DNA from: Thioalkalivibrio sp.
GTDB lineage: Bacteria; Pseudomonadota; Gammaproteobacteria; Ectothiorhodospirales; Ectothiorhodospiraceae
Direction of reading: 5' to 3'
Assembly (NCBI GenBank): GCA_007120155.1
Contig: SKOF01000267.1
Span: forward strand, 1-6,860
DNA length: 6,860 bases
Under the pieces are notes generated by a model that searched no databases, was not told the DNA's origin, and saw only the letters and a program-made list of their open reading frames with translations. Below are positions 1-6,397 of the stretch, one piece after another. Positions within the stretch are counted from its first letter, which is position 1; each line of letters opens with the position of its first letter. The translations under genes and the position numbers were made by a program.

Positions 1-671
1 CCGGCGCGAAGCGCCATGGCCATGCCGTCACAGCTCTTGTCGCCGCTGGGGGTATGGTACTTGTACATGGTGGGGCCGCCGCCGGTGGCCAGCAGCACGG
101 CGCGTGCCTGCACGAACCGGAAACCGCCGCCGCGCATGTCGATCATGAGCACCCCGGAGATGCCGGAGCCGTCCTTCGACGGGACGATGGCCACCGCCCG
201 GTGTTCCTCCATGCGCTCCACGTCCCGGGCCCAGACCTGCTCGGCCAGCCGGTTGATGATCTCGATGCCGGTGAGATCGCCCTTGTGCACGGTGCGGTCG
301 AAGGTCTGTCCGGCAAAGGCCTTCTGGTGCAGGGATCCGTCCGGGTTGCGGTCGAAGAAGCAGCCCAACTCGTTCTCGAGCTCGTGGACCCGCTCGACGG
401 CGGTGGTGACAAGCTTCCAGGCGAGATCCTGGTCCGGCAGCCATTTGCCGCCCTCGATGGTGTCCATGAAGTGGCGCTCGATGGAGTCGCCCGGCGCCAG
501 GGCCACGTTGTAGCCCCCCTGCACCATGCGTGTGCAGCCGCACTTGCCCAGCAGGCCCTTCACGGCCACGGTGACCTTGAGGTCCGGCGCGGCGCGCTTT
601 GCGTGCAGGGCGGCGAACAGGCCTGCCCCACCCGATCCCAGGATCAGGATGTCGGTCTTGACGGTGTCCAT
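1..671 (-). CDS. SdhA/FrdA-like flavoprotein subunit, N-terminal part (runs off the left edge)
   Basis: This is the N-terminal 223 residues of an FAD-binding flavoprotein of the succinate dehydrogenase/fumarate reductase family. A Rossmann dinucleotide-binding motif GSGGAG lies at residues 12-17, and the FAD loop ends in QGG at 51-53. Further FAD-domain motifs are RTVHKGDLTG at about 127-136 and ATGGGP at about 195-200, followed by DGMAMALRAG. Family members are about 570-600 residues, so the capping domain and the substrate-binding His/Arg residues lie outside the window. The ATG is preceded by GGAAGAGAG, a moderate ribosome site, and lies 44 bases after the fumarase beta stop. Oddity: SDH and FRD attach FAD covalently to a His five residues before the Q of QGG; here that residue is Cys46, in KCGCTRMVQGG. 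FAD may therefore be non-covalent, as in L-aspartate oxidase relatives. It probably works with the iron-sulfur and anchor subunits encoded about 3 kb upstream in the same operon; this partnership and the physiological direction are inferred. Confidence 0.85.
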   Translation of the reverse strand, partial: MDTVKTDILILGSGGAGLFAALHAKRAAPDLKVTVAVKGLLGKCGCTRMVQGGYNVALAPGDSIERHFMDTIEGGKWLPDQDLAWKLVTTAVERVHELENELGCFFDRNPDGSLHQKAFAGQTFDRTVHKGDLTGIEIINRLAEQVWARDVERMEEHRAVAIVPSKDGSGISGVLMIDMRGGGFRFVQARAVLLATGGGPTMYKYHTPSGDKSCDGMAMALRA

Positions 672-715
672 GACGCTCTCTTCCAGTGACAGTGAATGGG
701 TTTGAACCAGCGGGG

Positions 716-1330
716 CTACCTGGAGGCGACCCCCAGGCTCGCCAGCACCGCGTCGCGCCGTTTGGCTCCTTCCTCGCGCACATGGTCATAGAGACTGTTG
801 CCGGTGCTGTCCATGGCCACCAGAAGCGGGCCGAATCCCTTGATGCGGAACTTCCACAGGGACTCCGGGTTGAGGTCGTCCAGGTCCACGTCCTCGATGG
901 CCTCCACCCAGGTGGTCTCGAGCGCCGCCGTTCCGCCCACGATGGCGAGATACACGCCGCCCAGGTCCTGGAACGCCTGCAGGGAGTCGTTGAGCAGTCC
1001 GCCCTTGCCGATGATCATGCGAACCCCGTACTGCTCCATGAGCGGCCGGGTGAAGCGCTCCATGCGTGCGCTGGTGGTCGTGCCGATGCACACCGGCGCA
1101 TAACCGGCAGGATATTCATCGCTTTTCTCCACCTTGCGCACGTTGGGCGCGGTGTGGATGACCGCATGGCCGTTGAGATCGAAGTGCGTAGTACGTCCGC
1201 GGTCGAACATGTGGATCTGGGTGGCGTCGCGGATCCCGAACAGGGTCCCGTTCAGGGTGACCGTGTCGTTCACGCGCCAACTGCGGATGGTCTCCTCGGA
1301 GACCGGGGTTGTAATGTCGTGATGTGCCAT
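716..1330 (-). CDS. Class I fumarate hydratase / tartrate dehydratase-type beta subunit
   Basis: A 204-residue protein matching the C-terminal (beta) domain of class I iron-sulfur hydro-lyases, the family of two-subunit fumarases and TtdAB. Recognisable segments are RDATQIH (34-40), GTTTSARM (83-90), GKGGL (108-112), and the block from VGGTAALETTW through LWKFRIKGFGPLLVAMDSTGNSLY (about 131-181). Its length matches stand-alone beta subunits (about 200). The ATG has a clear AGGAG seven bases upstream. It follows the alpha subunit, separated by 86 bases that contain a long hairpin. The enzyme would add or remove water across a dicarboxylate double bond in the cytoplasm together with the alpha subunit. 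Oddities: the usual RDxAH segment reads RDATQ, and the usual GPTTS reads GTTTS, so the natural substrate may not be fumarate. L-tartrate dehydratase, mesaconase or an enzyme for a substituted fumarate are the alternatives. Confidence 0.85.
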   Translation of the reverse strand: MAHHDITTPVSEETIRSWRVNDTVTLNGTLFGIRDATQIHMFDRGRTTHFDLNGHAVIHTAPNVRKVEKSDEYPAGYAPVCIGTTTSARMERFTRPLMEQYGVRMIIGKGGLLNDSLQAFQDLGGVYLAIVGGTAALETTWVEAIEDVDLDDLNPESLWKFRIKGFGPLLVAMDSTGNSLYDHVREEGAKRRDAVLASLGVASR

Positions 1331-1345
1331 TTGCGTGCTCCTAAG

Positions 1346-1416
1346 TGTCGTGCCCCATGAATATCCTGCGTTTCAGCTCCGGGCTTTGAAACGCAGGATA
1401 TCTGTGGGACACGACA
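1346..1416. repeat. Long imperfect inverted repeat (30-bp arms) between the fumarase alpha and beta genes
   Basis: The arms are 1346-1375 and 1387-1416. They pair at 26 of 30 positions around an 11-base loop, with the innermost 15 base pairs perfect (ATATCCTGCGTTTCA against its complement). The outer end touches the alpha stop codon, and the other end stops three bases before the Shine-Dalgarno site of the beta gene. No T-run follows on the transcribed (minus) strand, so it does not look like a factor-independent terminator. It could be an mRNA processing or stability element, a device setting alpha:beta expression, or a small palindromic mobile-element remnant. Confidence 0.8.
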
Positions 1417-2292
1417 TTAAAATCCGTAGGTAACGCCTTCCGGCGTAAACCGGGCCGAGGCCCGGCGCGCGGAATGGCATTGCATGTTGACGGCCACCGG
1501 ATTCATGGTGATGTGGGTCGCGGCCAATTCGACGTGCACGGCGAAGGCCGTCGAATCGCCGCCGAGGCCCTGGGCGCCCACGCCCAGCTCGTTGACCACC
1601 GCCGAAAGTTCCTCTTCGAGCTTGCGCCCCTCGGGATCCTGGCAGTGGGAACCCAGCGGACGGGTGGCGGCCATCTTGGCCATGTGCATGCACAGTTCCG
1701 AAGTGCCGCCCACGCCCACGCCGACGATGGTGGGCGGGCAGGTCTTGCCGCCGGCCTCCAGCACGCGATCCACCACGAACGCCTTCACCGCGTCGACACC
1801 CTCTGCCGGAATCGCCATGCGCAGCCAGGAATTGTTCTCCGAACCGCTGCCCTTGGGGATCATCTCAAGGCGAAGTTCGTCGGTGGTGTCGTCATAGTCG
1901 AAATGGATCACCGGTACCCGCACGCCCGTGGACGTGTGGTTGTTCTTCCGGGTCAGGGGATGCACCACGGAGGATCGCAGCGGATGTTCCGTGGTGGCCC
2001 GTTCGCAGCCCTTGCGAATGGCTTCCTTCAGCATGGCCCCGTCGAACTGCACATTGCGGCCGACGATGACGTTGTAGATGGGCACGCCCGTGTCCTGGCA
2101 GAGCAGGTTGTTGGTGTCCTCGGCCACGGCGATATTCTGGATCATGGTGCCGAGCACGGCCTTGCCGGTATCGGAGGTCTCCCGTTCGCTGAGCCGGTCA
2201 AACCCTTCCTTGATATCGGGAGGAAGGATCTTGAGGGCGCGGATGTACAGTTCCCTCGCGGCCTCCTCAACTGCATTCGGATCGATGTTCAT
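1417..2292 (-). CDS. Class I fumarate hydratase / tartrate dehydratase-type alpha subunit
   Basis: A 291-residue [4Fe-4S] hydro-lyase subunit. Three cysteines sit where the family places its cluster ligands: C65 in LLCQDTG, C185 in KTCPPTIVGVGVGGT and C272 in QCHSARR. Other family motifs are PKGSGSEN (147-152) and GLGGDST (242-248). The length fits separate alpha subunits such as TtdA (about 300), rather than the single-chain fumarases FumA/FumB (about 550). I chose the ATG at 2292 because GGAG lies eight bases upstream; an in-frame extension to 2373 has no family similarity. With the beta subunit it would hydrate fumarate, or dehydrate malate or tartrate, or act on a related C4 acid. Which one cannot be read from sequence. 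Its place between a sulfite-type exporter and an SDH flavoprotein suggests a dedicated catabolic paralogue. The 185-bp gap upstream (2293-2477) holds only short GC-rich palindromes, for example 2319-2331, and no convincing promoter. Confidence 0.9.
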   Translation of the reverse strand: MNIDPNAVEEAARELYIRALKILPPDIKEGFDRLSERETSDTGKAVLGTMIQNIAVAEDTNNLLCQDTGVPIYNVIVGRNVQFDGAMLKEAIRKGCERATTEHPLRSSVVHPLTRKNNHTSTGVRVPVIHFDYDDTTDELRLEMIPKGSGSENNSWLRMAIPAEGVDAVKAFVVDRVLEAGGKTCPPTIVGVGVGGTSELCMHMAKMAATRPLGSHCQDPEGRKLEEELSAVVNELGVGAQGLGGDSTAFAVHVELAATHITMNPVAVNMQCHSARRASARFTPEGVTYGF

Positions 2293-2477
2293 ATGTCTGA
2301 CTCCAACTTTCTCTCGAGCGCCGCCGGCGCAACCGGCGTACCGCCCATCGGTGAATCGCCCCGCGCCGGCCATGCATCCGGCCAGGTGCGCAGGGTCCTG
2401 ACAGTCTCACAGTCCTGTGCTTTCCGGAGTGTCCCGTCGGCGCTGGAATGCACTGCCCCGCCTTTACAACCCTCCGG

Positions 2478-3209
2478 CTAGATCAACAGCAGGGCGCCGG
2501 AGACGATGAACAGCCCCAGCATCAATCGGCGGAATCCGGCCTCGCTGGTGCGGTGGAACAACTGCAGGCCGATATAGCCGCCGGCGGCCACGAACGGCAC
2601 GCACCACAGGATGTCGTAGAGGGTCTGCCTGCCGAGTGTGCCCGTGCCGCCGAACCACGCCAGGGTATAGAGATGCACCAGCAGCACGTAGGGCTGAAAC
2701 ACGCCCCGCTGCTCCTGGGCGCTCCAGCCGCGAAGCCCGCACCAGAGACTTGGAAATACCCCGTTCAGGCTCGTGGAACCGCCCATGAAACCGCCCAGCC
2801 CGCCGACGCCGGCATCCAGTATCCTGCCGGTGCGGCGGGCCAGCGGCAGCACCGGCATCGCCGCCCGGCTGAGCATATACAGACTGTAGACGATCAGGAG
2901 CGCGCCCACAGTCTGGCGGATCAGGGCCGGGTCCACGTGCCGCAGCGCCGCCACGCCCAGGGGCACCCCCAGCACCGCGCCGATCAGGAACGGATTCAGG
3001 CGCTTCATGTCCACCGTGGACCACAGCCGCCAGATGAGCGCGAGGTTCAGCACCGTGGAACAAAGAATCACCAGGGGCACGGCCCGTTCCGGCGAGATGG
3101 CATGCAGCCAGATGGCCATGCCCACCAGCCCGAAGGCGAAGCCCGAGGCGCCCGCGGCCAGCGAGGCCGCAAAGGCCCCGAAGGTCAGCACGATCAACTC
3201 AAACCACAT
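2478..3209 (-). CDS. TauE/SafE (DUF81) family membrane exporter, probable sulfite exporter
   Basis: A 243-residue, very hydrophobic inner-membrane protein with the two-fold organisation of the TauE/SafE family. A glycine-rich motif LAAGASGFAFGLVG (about 18-30) is echoed by GGLGGFMGGSTSLNG (about 136-150), and each half carries several membrane spans. The length is typical of the family (about 240-270). The ATG overlaps the end of the upstream membrane-anchor gene by 11 bases, so it is probably translationally coupled to the SDH-like genes. Family members next to sulfonate-degrading enzymes (TauZ, CuyZ and similar) are thought to export sulfite. Here the suyAB-like genes in the same operon make sulfite the likely cargo. 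The family also handles other anions, so the exact substrate is inference. Confidence 0.8.
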   Translation of the reverse strand: MWFELIVLTFGAFAASLAAGASGFAFGLVGMAIWLHAISPERAVPLVILCSTVLNLALIWRLWSTVDMKRLNPFLIGAVLGVPLGVAALRHVDPALIRQTVGALLIVYSLYMLSRAAMPVLPLARRTGRILDAGVGGLGGFMGGSTSLNGVFPSLWCGLRGWSAQEQRGVFQPYVLLVHLYTLAWFGGTGTLGRQTLYDILWCVPFVAAGGYIGLQLFHRTSEAGFRRLMLGLFIVSGALLLI

Positions 3210-3543
3210 AGGCGAAGACCACGCCCGCGATGACCGTCAGTCCGGCGGCCACTGCCAGCAGGTCTTTCTGCCACCCGCGCCAGGCGAGGAATTCGAGCGC
3301 CATGAGGCGCAATCCGCCGGTCAGGTGGGCGGCCAGCAGGATCACCAGGCCGGCTTCAGCGAACTTCACCAGGGGCCGATCGGTCCAGGCGAAGAAGTCA
3401 TCCATGCGTGCCGCCTCGTTCAACGCCATGCCCAGCACCCAGAAGTGGAACGGCAGGAAAAGGGTCAGCACGATGCCCGAGATCCGATGCACCAGAAAGG
3501 CCCACCAGGCGGGATGGTTGCGCGCACGCCAGTCGGTCTTCAT
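3199..3543 (-). CDS. SDH/FRD-type membrane anchor subunit, second (SdhC/SdhD-like, heme-binding type)
   Basis: A 114-residue protein with three predicted membrane spans (about residues 15-38, 60-82 and 94-113). It carries HRISG at 19-23, a hallmark of cytochrome-b-type succinate dehydrogenase anchors. It also has H33 near the end of the first span and AHLTGGLRL (72-80) with H73, a candidate axial heme ligand. The ATG at 3543 overlaps the TGA of the preceding anchor as ATGA. A longer in-frame reading to 3642 begins with arginine/proline-rich sequence unlike the family, so I rejected it. Together with the other anchor it would hold the SdhA/SdhB-like arm on the cytoplasmic face of the membrane and pass electrons to or from quinone. 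Whether to call it SdhC or SdhD is arbitrary. Confidence 0.8.
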   Translation of the reverse strand: MKTDWRARNHPAWWAFLVHRISGIVLTLFLPFHFWVLGMALNEAARMDDFFAWTDRPLVKFAEAGLVILLAAHLTGGLRLMALEFLAWRGWQKDLLAVAAGLTVIAGVVFAYVV

Positions 3544-3878
3544 ACGAACACCCCCCAGACGGCGCGCAGGCCCCAGATGCCGAGGGCGAGCGCGAGGATC
3601 ACCAGCAGGATATCGATCCCTGTACCTCGCCAGCCCAGCCATTCATCCAGCACGGCGCGCATGCCCACCGGCGCGTGTACGACCACCGCCAAAAGGAACA
3701 CCACGTAGAACACGAACCAGAGCCAGTTGCCCTGGGTACGCTCCAGGATGGCGGCCGCAGACAGGTCACCCCGCATGGCGACGATGATGGTCACCAGGTG
3801 AACGAACACGCATACCCCCAGCACCATAGCGCTGATGCGCTGAGCTGCCCACAGGCGCGCCTGGGTGCCCGTTCTCAC
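3540..3878 (-). CDS. SDH/FRD-type membrane anchor subunit, first
   Basis: A 112-residue protein with three predicted spans (about residues 13-33, 52-69 and 88-108). The segment QRISAMVLGVCVFVHLVTI (13-31) matches the HRISG-type start of SDH anchors but with Gln for the first His. H27 and H68 (VVVHAPVGMR) are candidate heme or quinone-site residues. The start is GTG at 3878, overlapping the TGA of the iron-sulfur gene as GTGA. The next in-frame ATG is codon 18, inside the first span, so GTG is the credible start. The two anchors share the same topology and resemble each other (QRIS/HRIS, AHLTGG/VHAPVG), as expected of an SdhC/SdhD pair. Confidence 0.75.
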   Translation of the reverse strand: MRTGTQARLWAAQRISAMVLGVCVFVHLVTIIVAMRGDLSAAAILERTQGNWLWFVFYVVFLLAVVVHAPVGMRAVLDEWLGWRGTGIDILLVILALALGIWGLRAVWGVFV

Positions 3879-4591
3879 AGGTCACCCCGCAGCGCCGCCT
3901 TCATGACGGCGCGCTTGAGTCCGGCGATCCCGGCGGTTGGGGAGATATGCTTTGGACAGCGTTCCGTACAACTCACATGGGTATGGCAGGCGAGACAGCC
4001 GGCATCGTCTCCCACGGCGCGCAGGCGCTCGTTGCGGGCACCGTCACGCTCATCATTGATCAGGGTCCAGGCGCGATTGAGCGCGGCCGGGCCAAGGTAA
4101 TCGGGGCGCCACTGCACCACGTCACAGGATGCGTAGCACACGCCGCAGCCGATGCACTCGATACCGGCATCGGCGTTCCTGCGTTCCGGGGAGTCCGGTC
4201 TGACCCGGGCGAAAGGATCCTCGCGGGTGGCGGTGGGATGAAACTGTCCACGCGCCCTCGCCCACTTGTCGAAAAACTCCGACATGTCCGTGACCAGGTC
4301 ACGGACCACCGGCAGGTGTGCCAGGGGCGCGAGTTCCAGTGCGCCGTCCTTCGCCACCTTTGAAACGTGGGTCCGGCAGGTCCATCTGGCCACGCCGTTG
4401 ACGGTCATGGCACAGGAGCCGCACATGCCCACCCGGCAGGCGAAACGGTACGCGAGCGTGGGATCCATGTGACGCTGAATGTGGCTCACCACGTCCAGCA
4501 CGGTCTGGCTCTCGAGCCGCGGCACCTCGAATGCCTGGTACTCGCCCTGCTCGTCTCCCCGCCACACGCGAACCTGCAGGATATCCGACAT
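3875..4591 (-). CDS. SdhB/FrdB-like iron-sulfur subunit
   Basis: A 238-residue protein with the full three-cluster pattern of succinate dehydrogenase/fumarate reductase iron-sulfur subunits. The N-terminal ferredoxin domain has C52, C57, C60 and C72 for [2Fe-2S]. The C-terminal domain has C146-x2-C149-x2-C152-x3-C156 and C202-x5-C208-x3-C212-P, which supply the [4Fe-4S] and [3Fe-4S] clusters. Length is normal (about 230-260). The ATG at 4591 has AGGAG nine bases upstream; a 60-residue in-frame extension lacks family similarity. It would carry electrons between the flavoprotein and membrane quinone. Oddities: the residue after C156 is Asp, where SdhB and FrdB usually have Pro, and an extra C199 precedes the last cysteine group (CLACHTHVSC). 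Unlike standard operons, the flavoprotein gene is not adjacent but lies about 3.2 kb further along, after the exporter and fumarase genes. Confidence 0.9.
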   Translation of the reverse strand: MSDILQVRVWRGDEQGEYQAFEVPRLESQTVLDVVSHIQRHMDPTLAYRFACRVGMCGSCAMTVNGVARWTCRTHVSKVAKDGALELAPLAHLPVVRDLVTDMSEFFDKWARARGQFHPTATREDPFARVRPDSPERRNADAGIECIGCGVCYASCDVVQWRPDYLGPAALNRAWTLINDERDGARNERLRAVGDDAGCLACHTHVSCTERCPKHISPTAGIAGLKRAVMKAALRGDL

Positions 4592-4633
4592 GGAGAATGA
4601 CTCCTGATGGTGACTGAAACGGGCCACGCAAAA

Positions 4634-4667
4634 TGCCGGCCTGACCACATGACGGGCCAGGCCGGTG
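4634..4667 (-). terminator. Possible attenuator or weak terminator between the suyB-like and sdhB-like genes
   Basis: In the 86-bp gap an 8-bp perfect stem (CCGGCCTG at 4636-4643 with its complement at 4658-4665) is extendable by G-T pairs. On the transcribed minus strand it is followed by CATTTTGC. The four-T tract is short, so complete termination is doubtful; partial attenuation of the downstream SDH, exporter and fumarase genes is plausible. Confidence 0.35.
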
Positions 4668-4677
4668 TACAGCGTGC

Positions 4678-5841
4678 TTACGCGCTGCGGTACAGGCGCG
4701 TCAGAACGAACTCGCGGTGACCCAGGGCCTCGGCGGCGGTCATGCGGCCATTGGCGGTGCGGATCATGCACTCCAGCAGGGCTTCACCCGCGTCGTCCAT
4801 GTTCATGGTCTTCTGCAGCAGACCCGTGACGTCCACGTCCACGTGTTCGCTCATGGTGCGCACCGTGCGGGGGTTGGCGGTGATCTTGATCACCGGCACG
4901 ATCGGGTTGCCGATCACGTTGCCCTGCCCCGTGGGGAAGAAGTGCACCACGTAACCGCCGGCGGCCACCAGGGTGACCATCTCGGCTGCGGCGGATGAGG
5001 AGTCCATGAAGAACAGACCGTCGCCCTTGGGCTCCTCGGCGGGCTCCAGCACCCCGTGCACCTTGCACTTCTTGCCGATCTTCTGGATGTTGCCCAGTGC
5101 CTTCTCCTCGATGGTGGTCAGACCACCCTCGATATTTCCCTTGGTGGGCTGGGAGTCGGACAGGTCATTGGTCTTGTTCTCGTTGATGAAATCGTTGTAG
5201 GCGCTCCAGGTGGCCATGAAGTGATCCGCCACCTCCTTGCTAATGCAGCGATCGCGCACCAGGTGTTCGCCACCGGTGATCTCGGACGTCTCGCCGAACA
5301 CCAGGGTATTGCCGTTCTCGTACAACCGGTCGAAGGCCGCGCCGACACAGGGGTTGGCACCCAGGCCGGAGGTGGTGTCCGACTCGCCGCACTTGGTGGA
5401 TACCCACAGTTCCTTGATGGGGCACGGCTCGCGCTGCAGCTCGCTGGCCCACTGCACGAACTCCTTCGCCTTGCGGGAGGCGGCGGCGATGGTGTTGATG
5501 TCGCCATTCTGTTCGATGCTGAAACCGGCAACCGGCTTGCCGCTCTCGGCAATGCCGTCGACCACCTTCTGGGTCCAGCCGGGTTCAATGCCGATGACCA
5601 CCACGGCTGCCACGTTGGGATTGCGCCCGGTACCGATCAGGGTACGGAAGTGAAGTTCCAGATCCTTGCCGAACTGCAGGCGCCCATAGGGATGCGGCAG
5701 CGCCAGCGTGCCCTTGATGTTGTTGGCAACGGCCTCGCAGGCGGCATTGGACAGATCGTCGAGGGGAAGGATGATCACGTGGTTGCGAACACCCACGCGG
5801 CCGTTCTCACGGCGATAACCGAGAATTGTCTGATCAAGCAT
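4678..5841 (-). CDS. suyB: (2R)-sulfolactate sulfo-lyase large (beta) subunit-like, UxaA/altronate dehydratase family
   Basis: A 387-residue cytoplasmic lyase subunit. The UxaA/GarD family shows as an opening GYRRENGRVGVRNHVIILP (about 8-26), a CGxSD motif at 151-155 (here CGESD) followed by TTSGLGANPCVG, then GNTLVFGETSEI (177-188), SQPTKGNI (230-237), GLTTIEEKALGN (240-251) and FPTGQGNVIGNP (302-313). From memory of SuyB, the CGESDTTSG variant and the block PYGRLQFGKDLELHFRTLIG (51-70) look more like sulfo-lyase than altronate dehydratase. SuyAB converts 3-sulfolactate to pyruvate and sulfite. The start is ambiguous: ATG at 5841 has GGTGG ten bases upstream, while a GTG at 5853 would overlap suyA by seven bases and add four residues. 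It directly follows the small subunit, and the downstream exporter supports sulfite release. Altronate, galactarate or another beta-substituted hydroxyacid remains possible. Confidence 0.8.
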   Translation of the reverse strand: MLDQTILGYRRENGRVGVRNHVIILPLDDLSNAACEAVANNIKGTLALPHPYGRLQFGKDLELHFRTLIGTGRNPNVAAVVVIGIEPGWTQKVVDGIAESGKPVAGFSIEQNGDINTIAAASRKAKEFVQWASELQREPCPIKELWVSTKCGESDTTSGLGANPCVGAAFDRLYENGNTLVFGETSEITGGEHLVRDRCISKEVADHFMATWSAYNDFINENKTNDLSDSQPTKGNIEGGLTTIEEKALGNIQKIGKKCKVHGVLEPAEEPKGDGLFFMDSSSAAAEMVTLVAAGGYVVHFFPTGQGNVIGNPIVPVIKITANPRTVRTMSEHVDVDVTGLLQKTMNMDDAGEALLECMIRTANGRMTAAEALGHREFVLTRLYRSA

Positions 5842-5846
5842 GTGTG

Positions 5847-6128
5847 TTACCACCGTTTCGTCTTGAGGTTGTGAACATGCACGTGCTCGCCTGCCTGGGC
5901 AGGCTTCACCATGCGCCCAATGTCCGTGCTGTACTTGATGACGGTGTCGCCGTCAGCCAAGTCGCGGATCGCAAATTTATGGCCAATGGGGATGTCATTG
6001 CGGACCTTTACCTTGAGGTCCTTGTCCTGGTCCATGATCCAGCCATTGACCTCCTGGCCGGCCTTGACCCCCTCAACCACGACGACTCCCACTGAGTCGT
6101 TCTGGTCATGAACGATGAAATGAATCAT
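5847..6128 (-). CDS. suyA: (2R)-sulfolactate sulfo-lyase small (alpha) subunit-like, SAF domain
   Basis: A 93-residue SAF-domain protein, corresponding to the N-terminal part of UxaA-family dehydratases and encoded here as a separate chain, as in SuyA. Family motifs are IPIGHKFAIRDL (47-58), VIKYSTDIGR (63-72) and a histidine-rich end GEHVHVHNLK (80-89). The length agrees with SuyA (about 90 residues). The start at 6128 is set by GGAGG just upstream; an in-frame extension to 6242 is cysteine/arginine-rich and unlike the family. It is the first gene of the minus-strand operon, facing a regulatory region shared with a transporter gene. It would assemble with the large subunit into the active lyase. 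The sulfo-lyase assignment leans on the large subunit and the exporter; by itself this protein says only UxaA-family small subunit. Confidence 0.8.
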   Translation of the reverse strand: MIHFIVHDQNDSVGVVVVEGVKAGQEVNGWIMDQDKDLKVKVRNDIPIGHKFAIRDLADGDTVIKYSTDIGRMVKPAQAGEHVHVHNLKTKRW

Positions 6129-6137
6129 GTTTCCTCC
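6129..6137 (-). promoter_or_regulatory. Ribosome binding site of the suyA-like gene
   Basis: On the minus strand GGAGGAAAC immediately precedes the ATG at 6128. This strong Shine-Dalgarno match decides the start against longer in-frame readings. Confidence 0.75.
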
Positions 6138-6266
6138 GATACCTGGCGTTGTACAGTTGATGCCCTTCCGCATGAAAATCACCGACCGGGCTCCGCAATG
6201 GCAGGCGGCGCGGCCCCCCGTTCGGCTGCGACATTCGGACAAGCGTAGTACGCCTTGAAAAATAAT

Positions 6267-6283
6267 TCAACTAGATGACCTAG
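6267..6283. promoter_or_regulatory. Operator-like repeat, copy 1 (suyA side)
   Basis: TCAACTAGATGACCTAG, matching copy 2 at 16 of 17 positions. It contains an imperfect palindrome CTAG-ATGAC-CTAG, as expected for a dimeric regulator. On the minus strand its TTGAAT (6270-6265) could serve as a weak -35 for suyA, with a poor -10 (TACGCT) 17 bases on. The site lies about 140-155 bases before the suyA start. The regulator is not in the window. Confidence 0.55.
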
Positions 6284-6397
6284 CTGAGTAAGGTGATTCT
6301 GCGCACGGATCGGGAAATTCGCCGCCACTGGCCCGGTGAAGGGATCCCGTCAGATACTTCGGTAAACCCTTGGATCCCTGTCTACAATTGCAACTCG

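Noticed and set aside
28..789. Long minus-strand frame 28-789 in another phase
   Set aside because: Arg/Gly/His-rich low-complexity product spanning two genes; the frame starting at 671 encodes a recognisable FAD-binding domain.
1346..1416. Rho-independent terminator after fumarase alpha
   Set aside because: No T-tract follows the stem on the transcribed strand, and the beta gene's ribosome site begins three bases later.
716..2292. Firm naming of the alpha/beta pair as L-tartrate dehydratase (ttdAB)
   Set aside because: Subunit sizes fit, but class I fumarases also occur as two subunits and sequence alone does not separate the substrates.
54..2481. Long plus-strand open frames opposite the flavoprotein and fumarase genes (for example 54-689, 686-1360, 1474-2481)
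   Set aside because: They are antisense frames caused by high GC; their products have no family features, while the minus-strand frames carry clear conserved motifs.
2448..4363. Plus-strand frames 2448-3233, 3007-3708 and 3408-4100, and the short frame 3947-4363
   Set aside because: His/Gln/Arg-rich shadow products opposite a membrane exporter, two anchors and an iron-sulfur protein that all have clear family motifs.
4678..5841. Altronate or galactarate dehydratase (sugar-acid catabolism) as the function of the UxaA-family genes
   Set aside because: Not excluded, but no sugar-acid gene is nearby, the subunits are split as in SuyAB, CGESDTTSG looks SuyB-like, and an anion exporter of the sulfite type is in the operon.
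6129..6242. N-terminal extension of the suyA-like protein to 6242
   Set aside because: The extension lacks family similarity, and a strong GGAGG sits directly before the ATG at 6128.
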